The notes under the pieces: model-generated | Told to the model about the DNA's origin: nothing | Database searches by the model: none | Seen by the model: the letters and a program-made list of their open reading frames with translations, nothing else | Source: Diphasiastrum complanatum | Lineage: Eukaryota > Streptophyta > Lycopodiopsida > Lycopodiales > Lycopodiaceae | Direction of reading: 5' to 3' | Length of the DNA stretch: 64,000 nt | Assembly: GCA_029204225.1 (NCBI GenBank) | Contig: CM055113.1 | Span: forward strand, 6,358,647 to 6,422,646 | Program-made: the position numbers and the translations under genes | Shown here: one piece after another, positions 41,910-54,452 of the stretch | How positions within the stretch are numbered: position 1 is the first letter of the stretch | Layout: each line of letters opens with the position of its first letter

Positions 41910-42549
41910 AAGAATTGCCAAAAATTGGCAAATCTAGCTTAATAAAAAACCATGGAGAATCATGTAAAATATACATAAGTGGGTACCACACATGTGAGGC
42001 CATGGAGCCATGTGGGAAACCTACTTTATTATAGGCTAGATCAGGTCTAATGAGTTGGTCAAGTCAATTTGGTAGTGATTCCTAGTTTATAGGACCTACA
42101 TCCTAGATTTAAGGTGAAAATTAACCAACTAGCCACCTACTTTTGGCATGACTCTAGGATATAGGCTAGGATTGCAAATTAGGTGAAAGCCAAGTTAACT
42201 TCCTTATTACAAGCTACAAATTCACCTACCTTTACAAAGGAAGAGCGCATTGGCAATCTCGAGCTACTCCACTATGTACATGTGATTTTGTGATTCTAAT
42301 GCAACCAAAGTGATTCAGCCTTCCATCTATGTTTGCATGACATATAGCAGGCCTCATTTTACACGTGTGAACTTGGATCTACACTTATGATCAATGCTTT
42401 TGATTGTTAATGCTTGTTGTTTGTCAAACTGCCAATTAGGATCAACATTTGTGTCACTAGTTTTTTGATAGATTGTTAAGCAAGCACTCAATCACTCTTG
42501 TGGATCTTTCTAAGATCCATTTGTGGTCCTAAAATACAGTACTTTTAAA
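41910..42549 (+). repeat. probable LTR (left end uncertain)
   Basis: Ends just before the primer site at 42550. It shares wording with the LTR at 25952-26810, including 'ggacctacatcctag', 'ccaactagccacc' and 'gatcttt/aagatccatttgtggtc', and contains two CACRYGTGTGA boxes (~41986 and 42360). It is a diverged LTR of the family seen at the window start. Confidence 0.6.
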
Positions 42550-42562
42550 TGGTATCAGAGCC
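42550..42562 (+). other. primer binding site, initiator tRNA-Met type
   Basis: TGGTATCAGAGCC, the canonical plant copia primer site. The following 'aagtacaagagcat' is shared with the site at 109. Confidence 0.9.
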
Positions 42563-43318
42563 AAGTACAAGAGCATAAACCATTGATCTAATGCAAATCC
42601 ATTTTTGACAAGTTTTGGTGCTAAAACCTAGTATTGAGAGGATGAGCTAGAATCTCAACTTTGGCGAGGGTATTTGATTCCAAACTTGATAGGGATCCAA
42701 ATCCGTATTATTCACACATGTGGGCACCTCCGAACTTGCATTTAATGCATGATATTCATTTGATCCATAAAAATCCAATTTGTGAGTTCTTTGGTGCTAA
42801 TCCTAGGAAAAGCTACCAAGATTGAGTGCCATTGATTAGATTTGACTTTTTTTTCATAAGATCTAATTAATCTAGGCTGAAATCAAGTCCTCTAAAAGTG
42901 TTTTACAGGTCTTGAAAGTACATCAAGAAGTGTGAGTGAGATTTAGTCATGTTTTTGTCCAAAAATGGTGAAAATTGATAGGATTTGATAAGTCTTTGAT
43001 AGAATCTCATCTAATCTTCATTTCATCTTTGTGAGGGAGTGTAAGAACTGTGACTAGAAGTCCAAAGAGAGGGCTAGAAGTCAAATTTGAGGTAATAAAG
43101 ACAAATGAAACCTTTGTGAGTTTCTAGGTTCAAATGAAAACCAATTTTCTTGAGCGTTATTTTGTAGAAACCTTCCAATAAGTTCTTGTGAATCAAGATC
43201 AAGGGGATCTTGCCACTTGAGTCTTTGTGAATATCAAGTGAGCTACTAGTGAGGAAAAGTTTGGAAAAGAGCTTAGGGAGGGCCAACAAGTACATCATTA
43301 GTACAAGTCATTGGGTGG

Positions 43319-43420
43319 ACTCCTTCTTGGATCTAGTGAGAGTTTAAATTGTACAAACTACTCAATATGGGAAGTGAGGATGGAGTCACTATTAGTGCTC
43401 CAAGACCTCTTTGATGTTGT
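43319..43420 (+). pseudogene. copia Gag start, truncated
   Basis: The frame reads SSLLGSSESLNCTNYSIWEVRMESLLVLQDLFDVV. This aligns throughout with the Gag start at ~62012-62115 (SSLLEPSERLTTSNYSIWKMRMESILILQDVMDIV). It stops at 43420, where LTR sequence of another family begins. The leader 42563-43318 has no other coding content. Confidence 0.8.
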
Positions 43421-43690
43421 CATCTGCCAACAAACTAAACACAGCGAAATAGTAGAGTTTCAGGCCGCCAATGAGTGAGACACTGATCATCTCGCTCTAA
43501 AGATCAAACTGATATTATAGTTGCTCTCTCTAGTTCATCTCCTTGTTTTCCGCTGTCTTGATTGCTAGAATGATTTCTGTTTTGTGATTTGTAGTTGTGT
43601 GTCTAGGGTCCTGCAAGGTTCTGCATAAGAAAATTCAAAAAAAACAAATCCGTTCGCGATACAAAACCCGTTTACGATAGAAGACAAAGG
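43421..43690 (+). repeat. LTR fragment of the 23.9-kb copia family
   Basis: The sequence parallels 24411-24690 and 27966-28250 ('tctgccaacaa', 'gcgagacactga-gatctc', 'tgattgctagaat', 'ttctgttttgtgat', 'gtctagg-tcc'). Only the last ~270 bp of the LTR are present and its end is not clean. Confidence 0.8.
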
Positions 43691-45547
43691 AACAATGAAG
43701 ATCACCTTCAACAACAAATTATCTATTTGTAATTCTAATGTCCTTCATGTTTCACAGTTATCAAAGAACCTGTTATCAGTCTCTAAGATAATTGTTGAGG
43801 GCTACACTGTTACTTTCTCATCAGAGTAGTGTACAATACTTGAGGAAGATACTACTCTAACTACGTGCACTAGAATCAGAAATCTTTACATACTCTCTAA
43901 TTTAGTTGCATTAGCTAGTATCTCTAATGCAAATGTAAACGACAGTGATGTTCTGTGGCCTAGTCAATTTGGACATGTGAATACAAGATCACTTTCTTAT
44001 ATGCGTTGTAATAATTTAGTTGATGGACTAAATTTCCGTTCTTCATTAGATAGGAAATCTTTCTTTTGTGAATCATGCATCTTTGGGAAGCACTCTAGAA
44101 ACAAGTTTCCAAAATCACATTCCATCAAAATAAGACATGCATTGGCTCTTGTACATAGCGATCTTTGTGGTCCAATGCCAACTCCGTCCTTAGGAGATGC
44201 AATCTATTTTATCACTTTCATAGATGTTATTCTAGATGGTCTACAGTCATGTTCATTAAGCACAAATATGAAGCCTTTGAATGCTTCAAGAGATTCAAGG
44301 CCATGGTTGAGACACAAACGTCTATAAAAGTAAAGGCACTCCGAACTGATGGTGGCAACGAATACATCTCTAACGAGATGTTTGACTACATGGCTGAACA
44401 TGGTATTAGAAGATAGTTCACCACTTCCTATTCACCTCAACAAAACGGGATTGCAGAATGGAAGAATCAACTCAGCCAGATCCATGCTACATCAAGCACA
44501 CCTACCTGCGAAGTTCTGGGCCGAAGCTACTACCATAGCCTATTACGTACAGAATAGATCTAGCACCAAAGCCGTCAACAACAAAGCTCCTTATGAAGTT
44601 TAGCATAGGCACAAGCCTAGTGTCAGCCATTTAAAAGTCTTTGGTTGTATATGTTTTGTTCACATTCCTAAATAGCTTAGGAAGAAGCTGGATCATAGGA
44701 CAAATAAATGTATTTTCATTGGCTATCCTAATGAACATAAAGCTTATAAAGTTTATGATCCATCCACCAATGTAGTATTTGCCTCTAGGGATGTAATATT
44801 TCAAGAACATACATACTATGATTTCAAACAACCATCGATAAATGATGCTATGCCATTTCATCCTATTTTACATAGCATGGATTCTTTCGACGTTGATATT
44901 CCTTCTACGGAACCTGCAGGTACAGCTACAGAAGCCGAGTAGCTGACAATACTTGTCATTAGACCAAACCAAGCTAGCTCTAACAGATCTGGAGAAATTC
45001 AAGAAGAAGCAACATCACATCCTGGTCAATCAAACGTCCGTAGATCCTCACGAACTCGAACAGTTCCTGAGAGGTATACACCTCAATCATTCTGGACTTC
45101 ATCAGAAGAACTAGAGAGTTTAAACAAAGCAATTAACTCCAAGGATGCTGTGAAGTGGCAAGAAGCTATGGAAAATGAGTACAACTTACTTTTGACGAAT
45201 CAGACCTGGACACTAGTCGACTTCCCCACTCACAAGAGAGTTATTGATGACAAGTGGATCTTCAAGAAGAAGATCAACTCTAATGGTTCCATTGCTAAAT
45301 GGAAAGCACGGTTGGTGGCTAAAGGATTCACTCAAGGCCAAGGAGTGGATTATCAAAAAAATTTCAATATTGTCATCAAGATGCAGTCAATTAGGACTCT
45401 CATTGTGTTAGCAGCTGATAATGATGTTGTAGTAAGCTATTGTCATACAGACAGTATGTTGGTTGATATTTTGAAAAAACCATTGTCAAGGAAAAAACAT
45501 TCTACTATGGTAGGATTGTTAAGTTTCAATCTGAATTCAGATTTGTA
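43691..45547 (+). pseudogene. copia pol: pre-integrase, integrase, partial RT, RNase H tail
   Basis: Order seen: LSKNLLSVSKIIVEGYTVTF; LWPSQFGHVNTRSL (pre-integrase His region) and CESCIFGKHSR; LVHSDLCGPM (Asp); ALRTDGGNEYISN (Asp); YSPQQNGIAE (Glu); LPAKFWAEATTIAYYVQNRS; LKVFGCICFVHIP; an acidic/Ser linker; RT KWQEAMENEYNLLLTNQTWTLV, DDKWIFKKKIN and ARLVAKGFTQGQGVDYQKNFN. At ~45430 RT jumps to the RNase H tail (SMLVDILKKPLSRKKH). Multiple stops. The RT catalytic YVDD and RNase H active site are deleted. Confidence 0.85.
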
Positions 45548-45568
45548 GCAGTAAGCTTAAGAGTGAGT

Positions 45569-46200
45569 GCTGGAGTTTAATCTTACCCCTACTCATCCTT
45601 TTCTCGCCCCCTTTATCTCTTAAGGAAAATTCCTCTCTCAAGCATTCTACAGAAATACACTATCTTTTACACAATCTGTACTAATACACGTAAGTCCAAA
45701 TAGGCAGAACTGCAATCTAAACCACAAAGTCTTGCTTACGGTCATATGCGAAGCTCACCGCCAAGAATCACAAAGAGTCTAGCTTATGGTTACTTACGAA
45801 AGTGAACCAAAGTAAACCGCAAAGACCTGCATTATGAAGTCAAAGTAAACCAACCTCAACAAGTCCGCAAGGACTCACATACGAAGACCAACGGAAGGAG
45901 TCAACGCAATGAACCACAACACTCCAGTCTATAGTCCATGGTGATAGCAAACCGAAGGAAGCCAAAGACACCGCCAGACACCGTAAGTTATCACTTACAA
46001 TCACCTAAGAAGTGAATGAATGGTAGCTAACCGAAGAAAACCGCCAAGTCAACAATTACAGTTGACATACAATTTCAACTTCACACTCCTGCAGTCAGAG
46101 GCTACGGTTACAACGGGGCCACTTTTTCTCACCCTTGACATGTAAAAAGGAGATTCTCTTGTTGTACCTCTTCACATCTTCATCTGATACCTGTAGGAAT
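45569..46200 (+). repeat. probable 3' LTR start and LTR-like sequence
   Basis: TGCTGGAGTTTAATC follows a purine-rich tract at the end of the copia frame, the expected place of a 3' LTR. The region is full of short recurring words ('aaaccgaagga', 'caaagtaaacc', 'cgcaag(g/t)act'). The right end is unclear and no partner LTR was found. Confidence 0.4.
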
Positions 46201-46204
46201 CATA

Positions 46205-46500
46205 ACTTAGACCCAAACTATTTGAAAAACGTCTACAATAGGCTTCCGGCTGATCTCCAGCAAAGGATAACCAATCCTATCATAATTTTAAGTTCAGATG
46301 TTAAGCTCAACAATTTGAAGTCATTGAAGACTTGGCCATCTTGAAGGACTTCCAAGAACTAGCATTTAGAACAAGTCTGCAGAAATACATTACTTTTTCG
46401 ACAATCTACAGAATTACACTAAGTGTCACGACAGTCTGCAAAAATACTCTAAGTGTCGCAACAATCTGCAAAAATGAAAATAACCGATCTACAAATCATG
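46205..46500 (-). pseudogene. fragment of the ParB-associated protein family with ~30-bp repeats
   Basis: The minus strand encodes EVLQDGQVFNDFKLLSLTSELKIMIGLV, matching the 10195-10373 region. Upstream on the minus strand (46375-46480) a ~27-34-bp unit like 'acaatctgcaaaaatactctaagtgtcg' occurs about three to four times. This is a broken second copy of that gene segment lying next to copia LTR-like DNA. The interval 46500-47115 after it has no supported gene. Confidence 0.55.
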
Positions 46501-47159
46501 TACAAAGGCTGGTAATGATCTTTTAAACTATAATTAGAATAACTAAAGATCTTTTGACAACTGTATAAACATTTGAACGTTTGAAGAGAAGTGAGATGAT
46601 CGATCAATGTACTCACAAAGATCAAACGACCAAAAGCGGTCTTCTAGTAGCTAACTCCTCAAAGTTAGTGATCAATTTAGAGAGAGAAAAGAGATTCTGA
46701 AAGATAGCATTCATTAGCTTCTGTAAGTAGGATCACATGCATCGCACGATTGTTTTGTGATCTGATATCATTGTTACTACAACACTCTTTTATACAAAAG
46801 TGCTATTTTTTATATCAGTTGTATTCATGTTGAATGTTTGAATGCATCTTACTCTTTCTCTATATCATCAGAACTTATCTGTCAGAAATAGAGAATAGCA
46901 TGATTGTCTGAGATGCCTATTTCTTCGCATTCTCTATGGTTGCCTACAACACCTACTCTAACATCTAAACAAATCAGAACTGCTCTGCATTCTTAGTCTC
47001 TAAAGTTATCCAAGATCCTTATTCATCAGTTTTTGAACTATTTCATCATTGTTTTCTTTGATTGGGGGGTGACGGCCTCTATTCCGCTGCGGCCTATCAA
47101 ACCACCCTTCGTGTGTGTTAGTTTGTCATCATCCCCAACAACCACCTACAACATCCTTG

Positions 47160-47244
47160 CATGGCATATATGAGGCCTATGCCATGCCTATGTGGTCTAC
47201 CATGCAAGCCTCCTTTGGTAGGCCTACATGGCTTGCCATGTGTC

Positions 47245-47337
<93 letters not shown>

Positions 47338-47870
47338 GGTCCACTCAAGCCTACATGGCAGAGCTCGGTTGGCTTGTCGCACAAGCCTAGGGTAGGCCGG
47401 CATGGCTTGCCATGTGGCAAAACCCAAGCTTGCATGATTTGCCATGTGGCAGGCCTACGTGGCTTGACATGTGGGGGGACCCTATGATAGGCTTGGTAGA
47501 TAGTAGGCCTATGTGGCCTACATGGCTTGCCATGTGGCAGGCTTACGTGGCTTGACATATGGGACCCTATGATAGGCTTGGTAGATAGTAGGCCTATGTG
47601 GCCTACTATAGAAGCTTATGGTAGGCCATGTGGCAAGCCACACAAGCCTATGGTAGGCTTACGTGGCTTGCCACATGGATAGTCCCAAGCCTACATGGTT
47701 TTCCACATGGTAGGCCTACAAATTTTGAGCCCCAATTCTCTCTCTCTCTCTATGTCCACTCAAGCCTACCTAGCAGAGCTTGGTTGGCTTGCCATACAAG
47801 CCTATGTTAGAACTATGTGGTTTGCCATGTGGCAAATCCCAAGCTTGCATGACTTGCTTGACAAAATTTT
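47160..47870. repeat. GC-richer repeat block of GGCTTGCCATGTGGCA units
   Basis: The block is built from variants of 'catggcttgccatgtggcaggcctacgtgg', an imperfect palindrome. An 88-bp tandem pair lies at 47441-47528 and 47529-~47612. The segment 47335-47443 recurs at 47752-47858, each time preceded by a CT tract: 44 units in the first case, about 7 in the second. No gene is supported. Confidence 0.8.
47247..47334. repeat. (CT)n microsatellite
   Basis: 44 uninterrupted CT units inside the repeat block above. The Arg-Glu and Ser-Leu frames through it are artefacts. Confidence 0.98.
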
Positions 47871-47879
47871 ACAGCAAAT

Positions 47880-48557
47880 TCAATCCCAACAAATCCTAAA
47901 AGTGATGGAGGATGCACAAATAGAAGATCTATATCCAAACTATGAGCTAGAATCAAGACTAGTTACCAAAACTAGCAAATTTGGCATTTAACTCCACATT
48001 AGGCACATAGATTTGATCAAGTGAACCAAAGTAAAGTACAACAAGCTTCTCAAACCTGTAAACAAGTTCAACACCTTCCAATCCAAACAATTAATGCATA
48101 AAAACACTCACATCCAATAGCTAGAAATCGTCACCAAAAGACAATGATGATAGAAGTGAAAAAACTCGATTTTTCTTGATAATTTGATGGAGATCCCATC
48201 ATGTATTTATACATTTCAAGCTCGGATCTGAGCATATTAGGGCACCTCTGAACTTTTCATACCCTAACTCTAATATCTAACCTAATAGGTCATTGGATTC
48301 ACCCTAACTTGGGGTCAAGATCTCGAGATCCAAAAACAATGAAAAATATGCTATTTTTAGATCCTAGAATTTCTCTAGCCTATCCAACACATTTTTGCCT
48401 CATTTCAAAGATGCTATCACAATGTAATATGATGAATGAACTTATTGAAAAGCATCCTATGTGATTTGTCATGTGTGGCATCTATTTACATGGTCATCTT
48501 GCCAAGTACAATGCATGTGACCAAAAATGGTCAAGCTAGAATTGTAAAATTTCAATA
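47880..48557 (-). repeat. 3' LTR of minus-strand copia (right end set, left end uncertain)
   Basis: On the minus strand a polypurine tract (gaaaggaggag, 48558-48568) precedes TATTGAAATTTTACA at 48557, probably a mutated TGTTGAAATT LTR start. The text down to ~47.9 kb is non-coding. The far end is not identified. Confidence 0.55.
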
Positions 48558-48571
48558 CTCCTCCTTTCAAT

Positions 48572-49540
48572 CTAGCTAGATGATAACATAGCTTTACTAA
48601 TCAAGCCAAGGGCTGATATAAGCTTCAAAAAAGTATTCTTTTGAAGAGGCGTTGTCAATATATCAGCTATGCATTCTTCACTTGAAACATGCTCCAATGA
48701 GACCTCCTTAGCTTGGACCTTCTCTCTTACAAAGTGGTGAGCAATCTCTATGTGTTTGCTCCTTGCATGGTAGATTGGATTGGATGCTAGGTGTTGGGCT
48801 GAGATGTTGTCATTGTAGATGAGTGGAATGACACCTGATCTGGTGACTTTGAGCTCCTCAAGCAACCTCTTGATCCATAGTACTTCCTTGGTTGTGGTTG
48901 TTAGAGCCTTGTACTCGGCCTCGGTTGATGAAAGAGATATTGTTTCTTGCTTCTTTGATAGCCAAGAAACCACACCTTCTCCAATGTAAGTTGGGCACTT
49001 GTTGACTTTCTATCCTTATTGTCCTCTAAAAAATCGGAATCACTAAAAGCATGCAAGTTAATGGATTCACCTTTATAAAGGATCCCAAAATCTAGTGTGC
49101 TCGAGATGTATCTCAATATTCTTTTGGCACATTTCCAATGGATAACTAATGGATCTTGCATATTTTGACTAATCCTGCAAACACTATAGCAAATATCAGG
49201 TCTTGTTATGGTTATCCACATTAAGGAGCAAATAAGTTGCCTATAAAGAGTGATGTCCTTGAAGGATCTTTCATCCTCTTTATTGGTCACTTTTACATCA
49301 TGCTCCATAGGAGTCTGTACATGCTTGCATCCATGCATGTTGAATCTATTGAGTAATGAAATGGCATACTTAGATTGACAAATGAAGACATAATCTAAAT
49401 ATCTAAGTACTTCTAAACCCAAAATGAAGTGCAAAAGCCCGAGATCTACCATCTTGAACTCTTTGGATAGATCTAGCTTAGTTTTCTCAACACCTTCTAA
49501 ATCATCTCCACTAAGTATGATATCATCATCTCTCATTGAC
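48572..49540 (-). pseudogene. copia RT end and RNase H
   Basis: The frame 48901-49542 begins at DDIILSGDD (the RT catalytic box with its first residues lost) and continues FKMVDLGLLHFILGLEV, YRQLICSLMWITITRPDICYSV, HWKCAKRILRYIS and HAFSDSDF. A frameshift near 48985 moves to 48572-48973: VSWLSKKQETISLSSTEAEYKAL, NPIYHARSKHIEIAHHFVREKV and ECIADILTTPL. RNase H degrades the RNA template during reverse transcription. The copy is truncated upstream at a chimeric junction (49527). Confidence 0.9.
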
Positions 49541-49565
49541 AAACTCGATGGAGATAACTACCATC
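49527..49565 (+). pseudogene. 39-bp Gag-start fragment at a chimeric junction
   Basis: 'tcatctctcattgacaaa' and the bases after it match 50367-50404 exactly for about 38 bp, encoding SSLIDKLDGDNYH. At 50.4 kb this is the start of a real + strand copia Gag. Here it abuts the minus-strand RT frame exactly at its catalytic box. Confidence 0.8.
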
Positions 49566-49624
49566 TTTCAACCAAGCATGAGATAGCTACAAAACTTTGG
49601 TTCTTCATTACTTTCTGAATGAGA

Positions 49625-50204
49625 ATGATATGTATATATATAGGAGAGCCAAAATTCGTGGTATTCCTTGCATTCAATGCACATCCTACACCTATTCAAG
49701 TGTAAACAAATATTAACTTGGAACCTAACTGCTAGCATGCATAGGTTACACCTAACTTCTACCTACTTTCTCCAAATGGCAATTTCTCAACTAGCCATGT
49801 ACAAATCTACATGCATGTGTCCATTAGAGTGATTGCATGCTTTGCATCTACTATGGAAACTTAGGACATTATGCATTTATTGTGGCTCGAGTTTCTACAA
49901 GGTCATAATTGACCAATTCCATGTGAATCTCTATATGCATGTCAAACTAGACATTGTCAACATTATTGGATATCATACTAGACCAACTAGACTTTATGCA
50001 TGTCACTGGAATTTGATCTACCTAACCCAAACTCGCCCTATTCTACAAGGATATGTGCTCAATTCACATATCTTGGATATGTACAAAATATTTACATGGG
50101 TAGGATCCCCTAAACATTAACAACAGATGATAGATATGTTTTACAATTTTTAACACGCTCAAACCTTCCAACTTCCGCTACCGGTCACCCACATTTTTAT
50201 GACA
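49625..50204 (+). repeat. probable 5' LTR with TATA box
   Basis: Non-coding sequence ending in gaca at 50204, just before a primer site. TATATATATAGG at ~49633-49644 is a good candidate core promoter of the element. The left edge is uncertain. Confidence 0.5.
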
Positions 50205-50217
50205 TGGTATCAGAGTG
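50205..50217 (+). other. primer binding site, initiator tRNA-Met type
   Basis: TGGTATCAGAGTG, matching the consensus for 11 bases, directly after the presumed LTR end. Confidence 0.85.
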
Positions 50218-50349
50218 GGTGTTTCAATAATCTATATTTCTACTGCGGATTATCAGTCTTGTTTCTATCAAGATGTCTTTCTAGCAAACATGTAGCCAAC
50301 AGTATTCCGACAATCGTTGTTTCTACCAACGATCTTGTTCAACCAGAAT

Positions 50350-50960
50350 GGATCCATTATCTAGTTCATCTCTCATTGACAAACTCGATGGAGATAACTA
50401 CCATATTTGGAAATTCAAGATGAAGGTTATACTACTAGCCAAAGAACTATGGGACATAGTTGATGGCACATAGCTCAAACCAAAAGGTGATGCAGCTATC
50501 ATCACCAAGTGGAGACTGAGAGATGAAAAAGCATTTGTCATAATCACCCTCAACATCAAGGATACTCAGATTAGCCACATACATGCTGCTAGGTTACACT
50601 TGAGGAAGAAATTTTTCACCCTGAGAATGTCTGAAGTAGAGAGTGTTTTGAGTCACCTCAACATTTTCAAAAATCTTATGGCGCAAATGACTCCAACTGG
50701 CTCCATCATAGAAGATTCTGATGCTCTCATGACTCTATTAATGAGTCTACCTGAAGCCTACGAAAATTGGGTAATGGCAATTTCTACCCAGGAGCATCTC
50801 ACTCTATCAAGAGTAATTTTGCTGCTTCTATAAGAGAAAATCAGAAGATCTGCATCCTCCTCAAGCTCAGGATCGGATCCTCAAGCTCTATATTCAAAAA
50901 ATTAGAAGTTTAGATCCAAGAGATCTACAAAGTGAGGTTATACTAACAAGAAAAAAACAT
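50350..50960 (+). pseudogene. copia Gag (UBN2-type), degenerate
   Basis: ATG at 50350 (MDPLSSSSLIDKLDGDNYHIWKFKMKVILL), then WRLRDEKAFVIITLNI, LHLRKKFFTLRMSEVESVLSHLNIFKNLMAQM, DALMTLLMSLPEAYENW and ISTQEHLTLSRVI. In-frame stops at ~50473 and 50831. It continues to the zinc knuckle in the next feature. Confidence 0.85.
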
Positions 50961-51402
50961 GCAGACTGGACCAAATACTAGTTCAAGATCGAATTCAACC
51001 TCTTCATCATTCCATCCAGTGCAGAACCTATTCTGCAAATACTATAAGAGGACTGGCCATGAAATCAAGGACTACCGAACTTTGAAGTACAACAACGAAA
51101 AGAAGAAGCGGTTCCAACAACAAGCACATAGTGCAACAACTAGTCACTCAATCCAGCAACAAGAGGAAGATGAAGCTGCGTTCATGACCAAAGTTAGAGA
51201 ACAACAAGATATCGATGCTTGGTATCTAGATTCTGGAGCAACCCAACACATGACTTACTGGTTCAAAGACTATAAGTCATTCACCCACTTTCGAGTTGTG
51301 CAACTTGGAGACAACTCATCACATTCAATCGAAGGTGAAGGAATAGTCAGAGTTGAATTCAAAAGAGGTGAAGTCAAGTTGGTGTTAAGTGTTTTTACAT
51401 AG
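50959..51402 (+). pseudogene. copia Gag zinc knuckle and protease start
   Basis: FCKYYKRTGHEIKDYRTLK has the spacing of a CX2CX4HX4C knuckle but Tyr replaces the second and third Cys. The protease start WYLDSGATQHM (DSG at ~51228-51236) follows. Homology ends at ~51395 in 'gtgtttttacatagtctatagaaatacac', wording also found at 10.4 and 46.4 kb. Confidence 0.8.
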
Positions 51403-52558
<1,156 letters not shown>

Positions 52559-53164
52559 GGCCTTCTTTTATAGATTTTAGAGGTGAGCCTCCTTCACTCT
52601 GATTGACTACATTAAAATGGCAAGGATTCTAATCCAAGCTATTTAACTTAACACAATCTGAAGTTAGAAAACTCACATGTTTCATTTGAGTTCTAATTGG
52701 GCATCTTTAGCTTTTTATTGGCAACTTGACTTAGGGCCTCTGATATCATTTTAGAGTCTTACTCTCCTAGTCACTTATTCCTAGTTCTACATTACTTATT
52801 TGCGTGCCCATTGGGTTGGGGGCTTGTATATGCAAGAAGTTGGTGCCCTCGCACTTATTACTCTAACTATACTGTGTATTGTGGTGGGGCCCACTTGGCA
52901 AGCCTAGACCAACAATACTTTATTGATGAGACCCACTGAGTGCCCAACAAGGGATTAAATAGAGGATGTCTATGAATTACATTGAGATAGAAAGGGATTG
53001 ACTATCACTTATTGTCTCTATATCTATATTAATCTTTGCATCATAGAAGAGTCAATGAAAAAAATTGAGTTAGGAAGCAATGAAGTGTAGACTTGGACAG
53101 AGCTCCCATACTATAGAAACAAAACACATAAGCCATTAGAAGATTATAGGTTGGATGTTTCTAG

Positions 53165-53525
53165 CCAAGGAAGACAATGGATATCTCTACTCAAAAATGA
53201 TAATATGGTGGACAACGTGTATGTCTTTACTCATGACATATAGTAGAAAAAATAGTGTATTTCTACTTAGGATATACAAAATGACAAACAATGTGTATTT
53301 TCTCCTAAGAGAGACAAAATGACAAAATAATGTCTATGTCTACTAATGATACTATGATAGAGAACATAAAAAATAAGGTGTATATCTTTGCTCAAGGAAG
53401 ACAATGGAGACTATAATGTGTATTCTTGTTTAGAATAAGTAAAGGCCAAACAATGTGAGTTTTGTTTTATCAAAGAAGACAACATAGTAGACAATGTGTT
53501 CTCTAGATCAAGATAATGCATTTGT
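53165..53525. repeat. ~40-bp degenerate tandem array
   Basis: Nine diverged units of the type 'gacaatgtgtatgtctactcaaga' plus a short A-rich tail. The 'gtgtat' anchor falls at about 53179, 53217, 53256, 53293, 53333, 53378, 53418, 53456 and 53496 (steps of 37-45 bp). The rest of 52556-54302 shows no supported gene. Confidence 0.75.
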
Positions 53526-54300
53526 AGACTGTATTGGGAAACCTACAAATAAAATAAGAAATGTATGTGAGAACAAGCTTTTATTTGGAAGATTAAGCAA
53601 TGAGAAAAAGGGTTGTGTAGGTCTCCATCATTTGATAGAGTTATGAAAAAATTGAGAATTTTCCATGCCAAAGAAAATGAAATTTTGGAAGGTATTGAAA
53701 TTGAGGGATATGAAACATCCATGGAGCTTTGTTAGAGAAAGCTTTTTGACACAGACTACATATGCTTTGCCACAAGATTTACATTAAAGTTAGGCAACTA
53801 TGGTGCAGATTTCTCCCACTACAACATGTGCATATATTAATGTTTATGATACTCTTATATATATATGTGACTTCATATTCATGAATCAAATGGTCTACAT
53901 ATATGCGACTATACATTTTGTTTTTCTTCACCCATAGAACACCTTTTACAATGATTCCACTTTCTCCCAAGAGTAATAACATATAAGAAAGCCAAACAAA
54001 TTTGAAATACATAACTAATTTATACAAATATGCTCATTGCATTATGCGCTTCTCTGATCACTCTATATATTGAAACCTTTTGTCAACTACTCTTTGTACT
54101 CTAAATGCTTTATAATATATTTATTGCAATTGTTCTAAAACTTAAGATCATAAAAATCATTTGATAGTGATGGTTTTTTTAAATTGAGATACAACATGTG
54201 AAAATATTTGCATATACATGAGCTTTTTCCAAACTAGATAATGATTCCATGCATATCAAATATCTATTATGTTTGAAAATTTTACACATAAACAAAAGGG

Positions 54301-54452
<152 letters not shown>

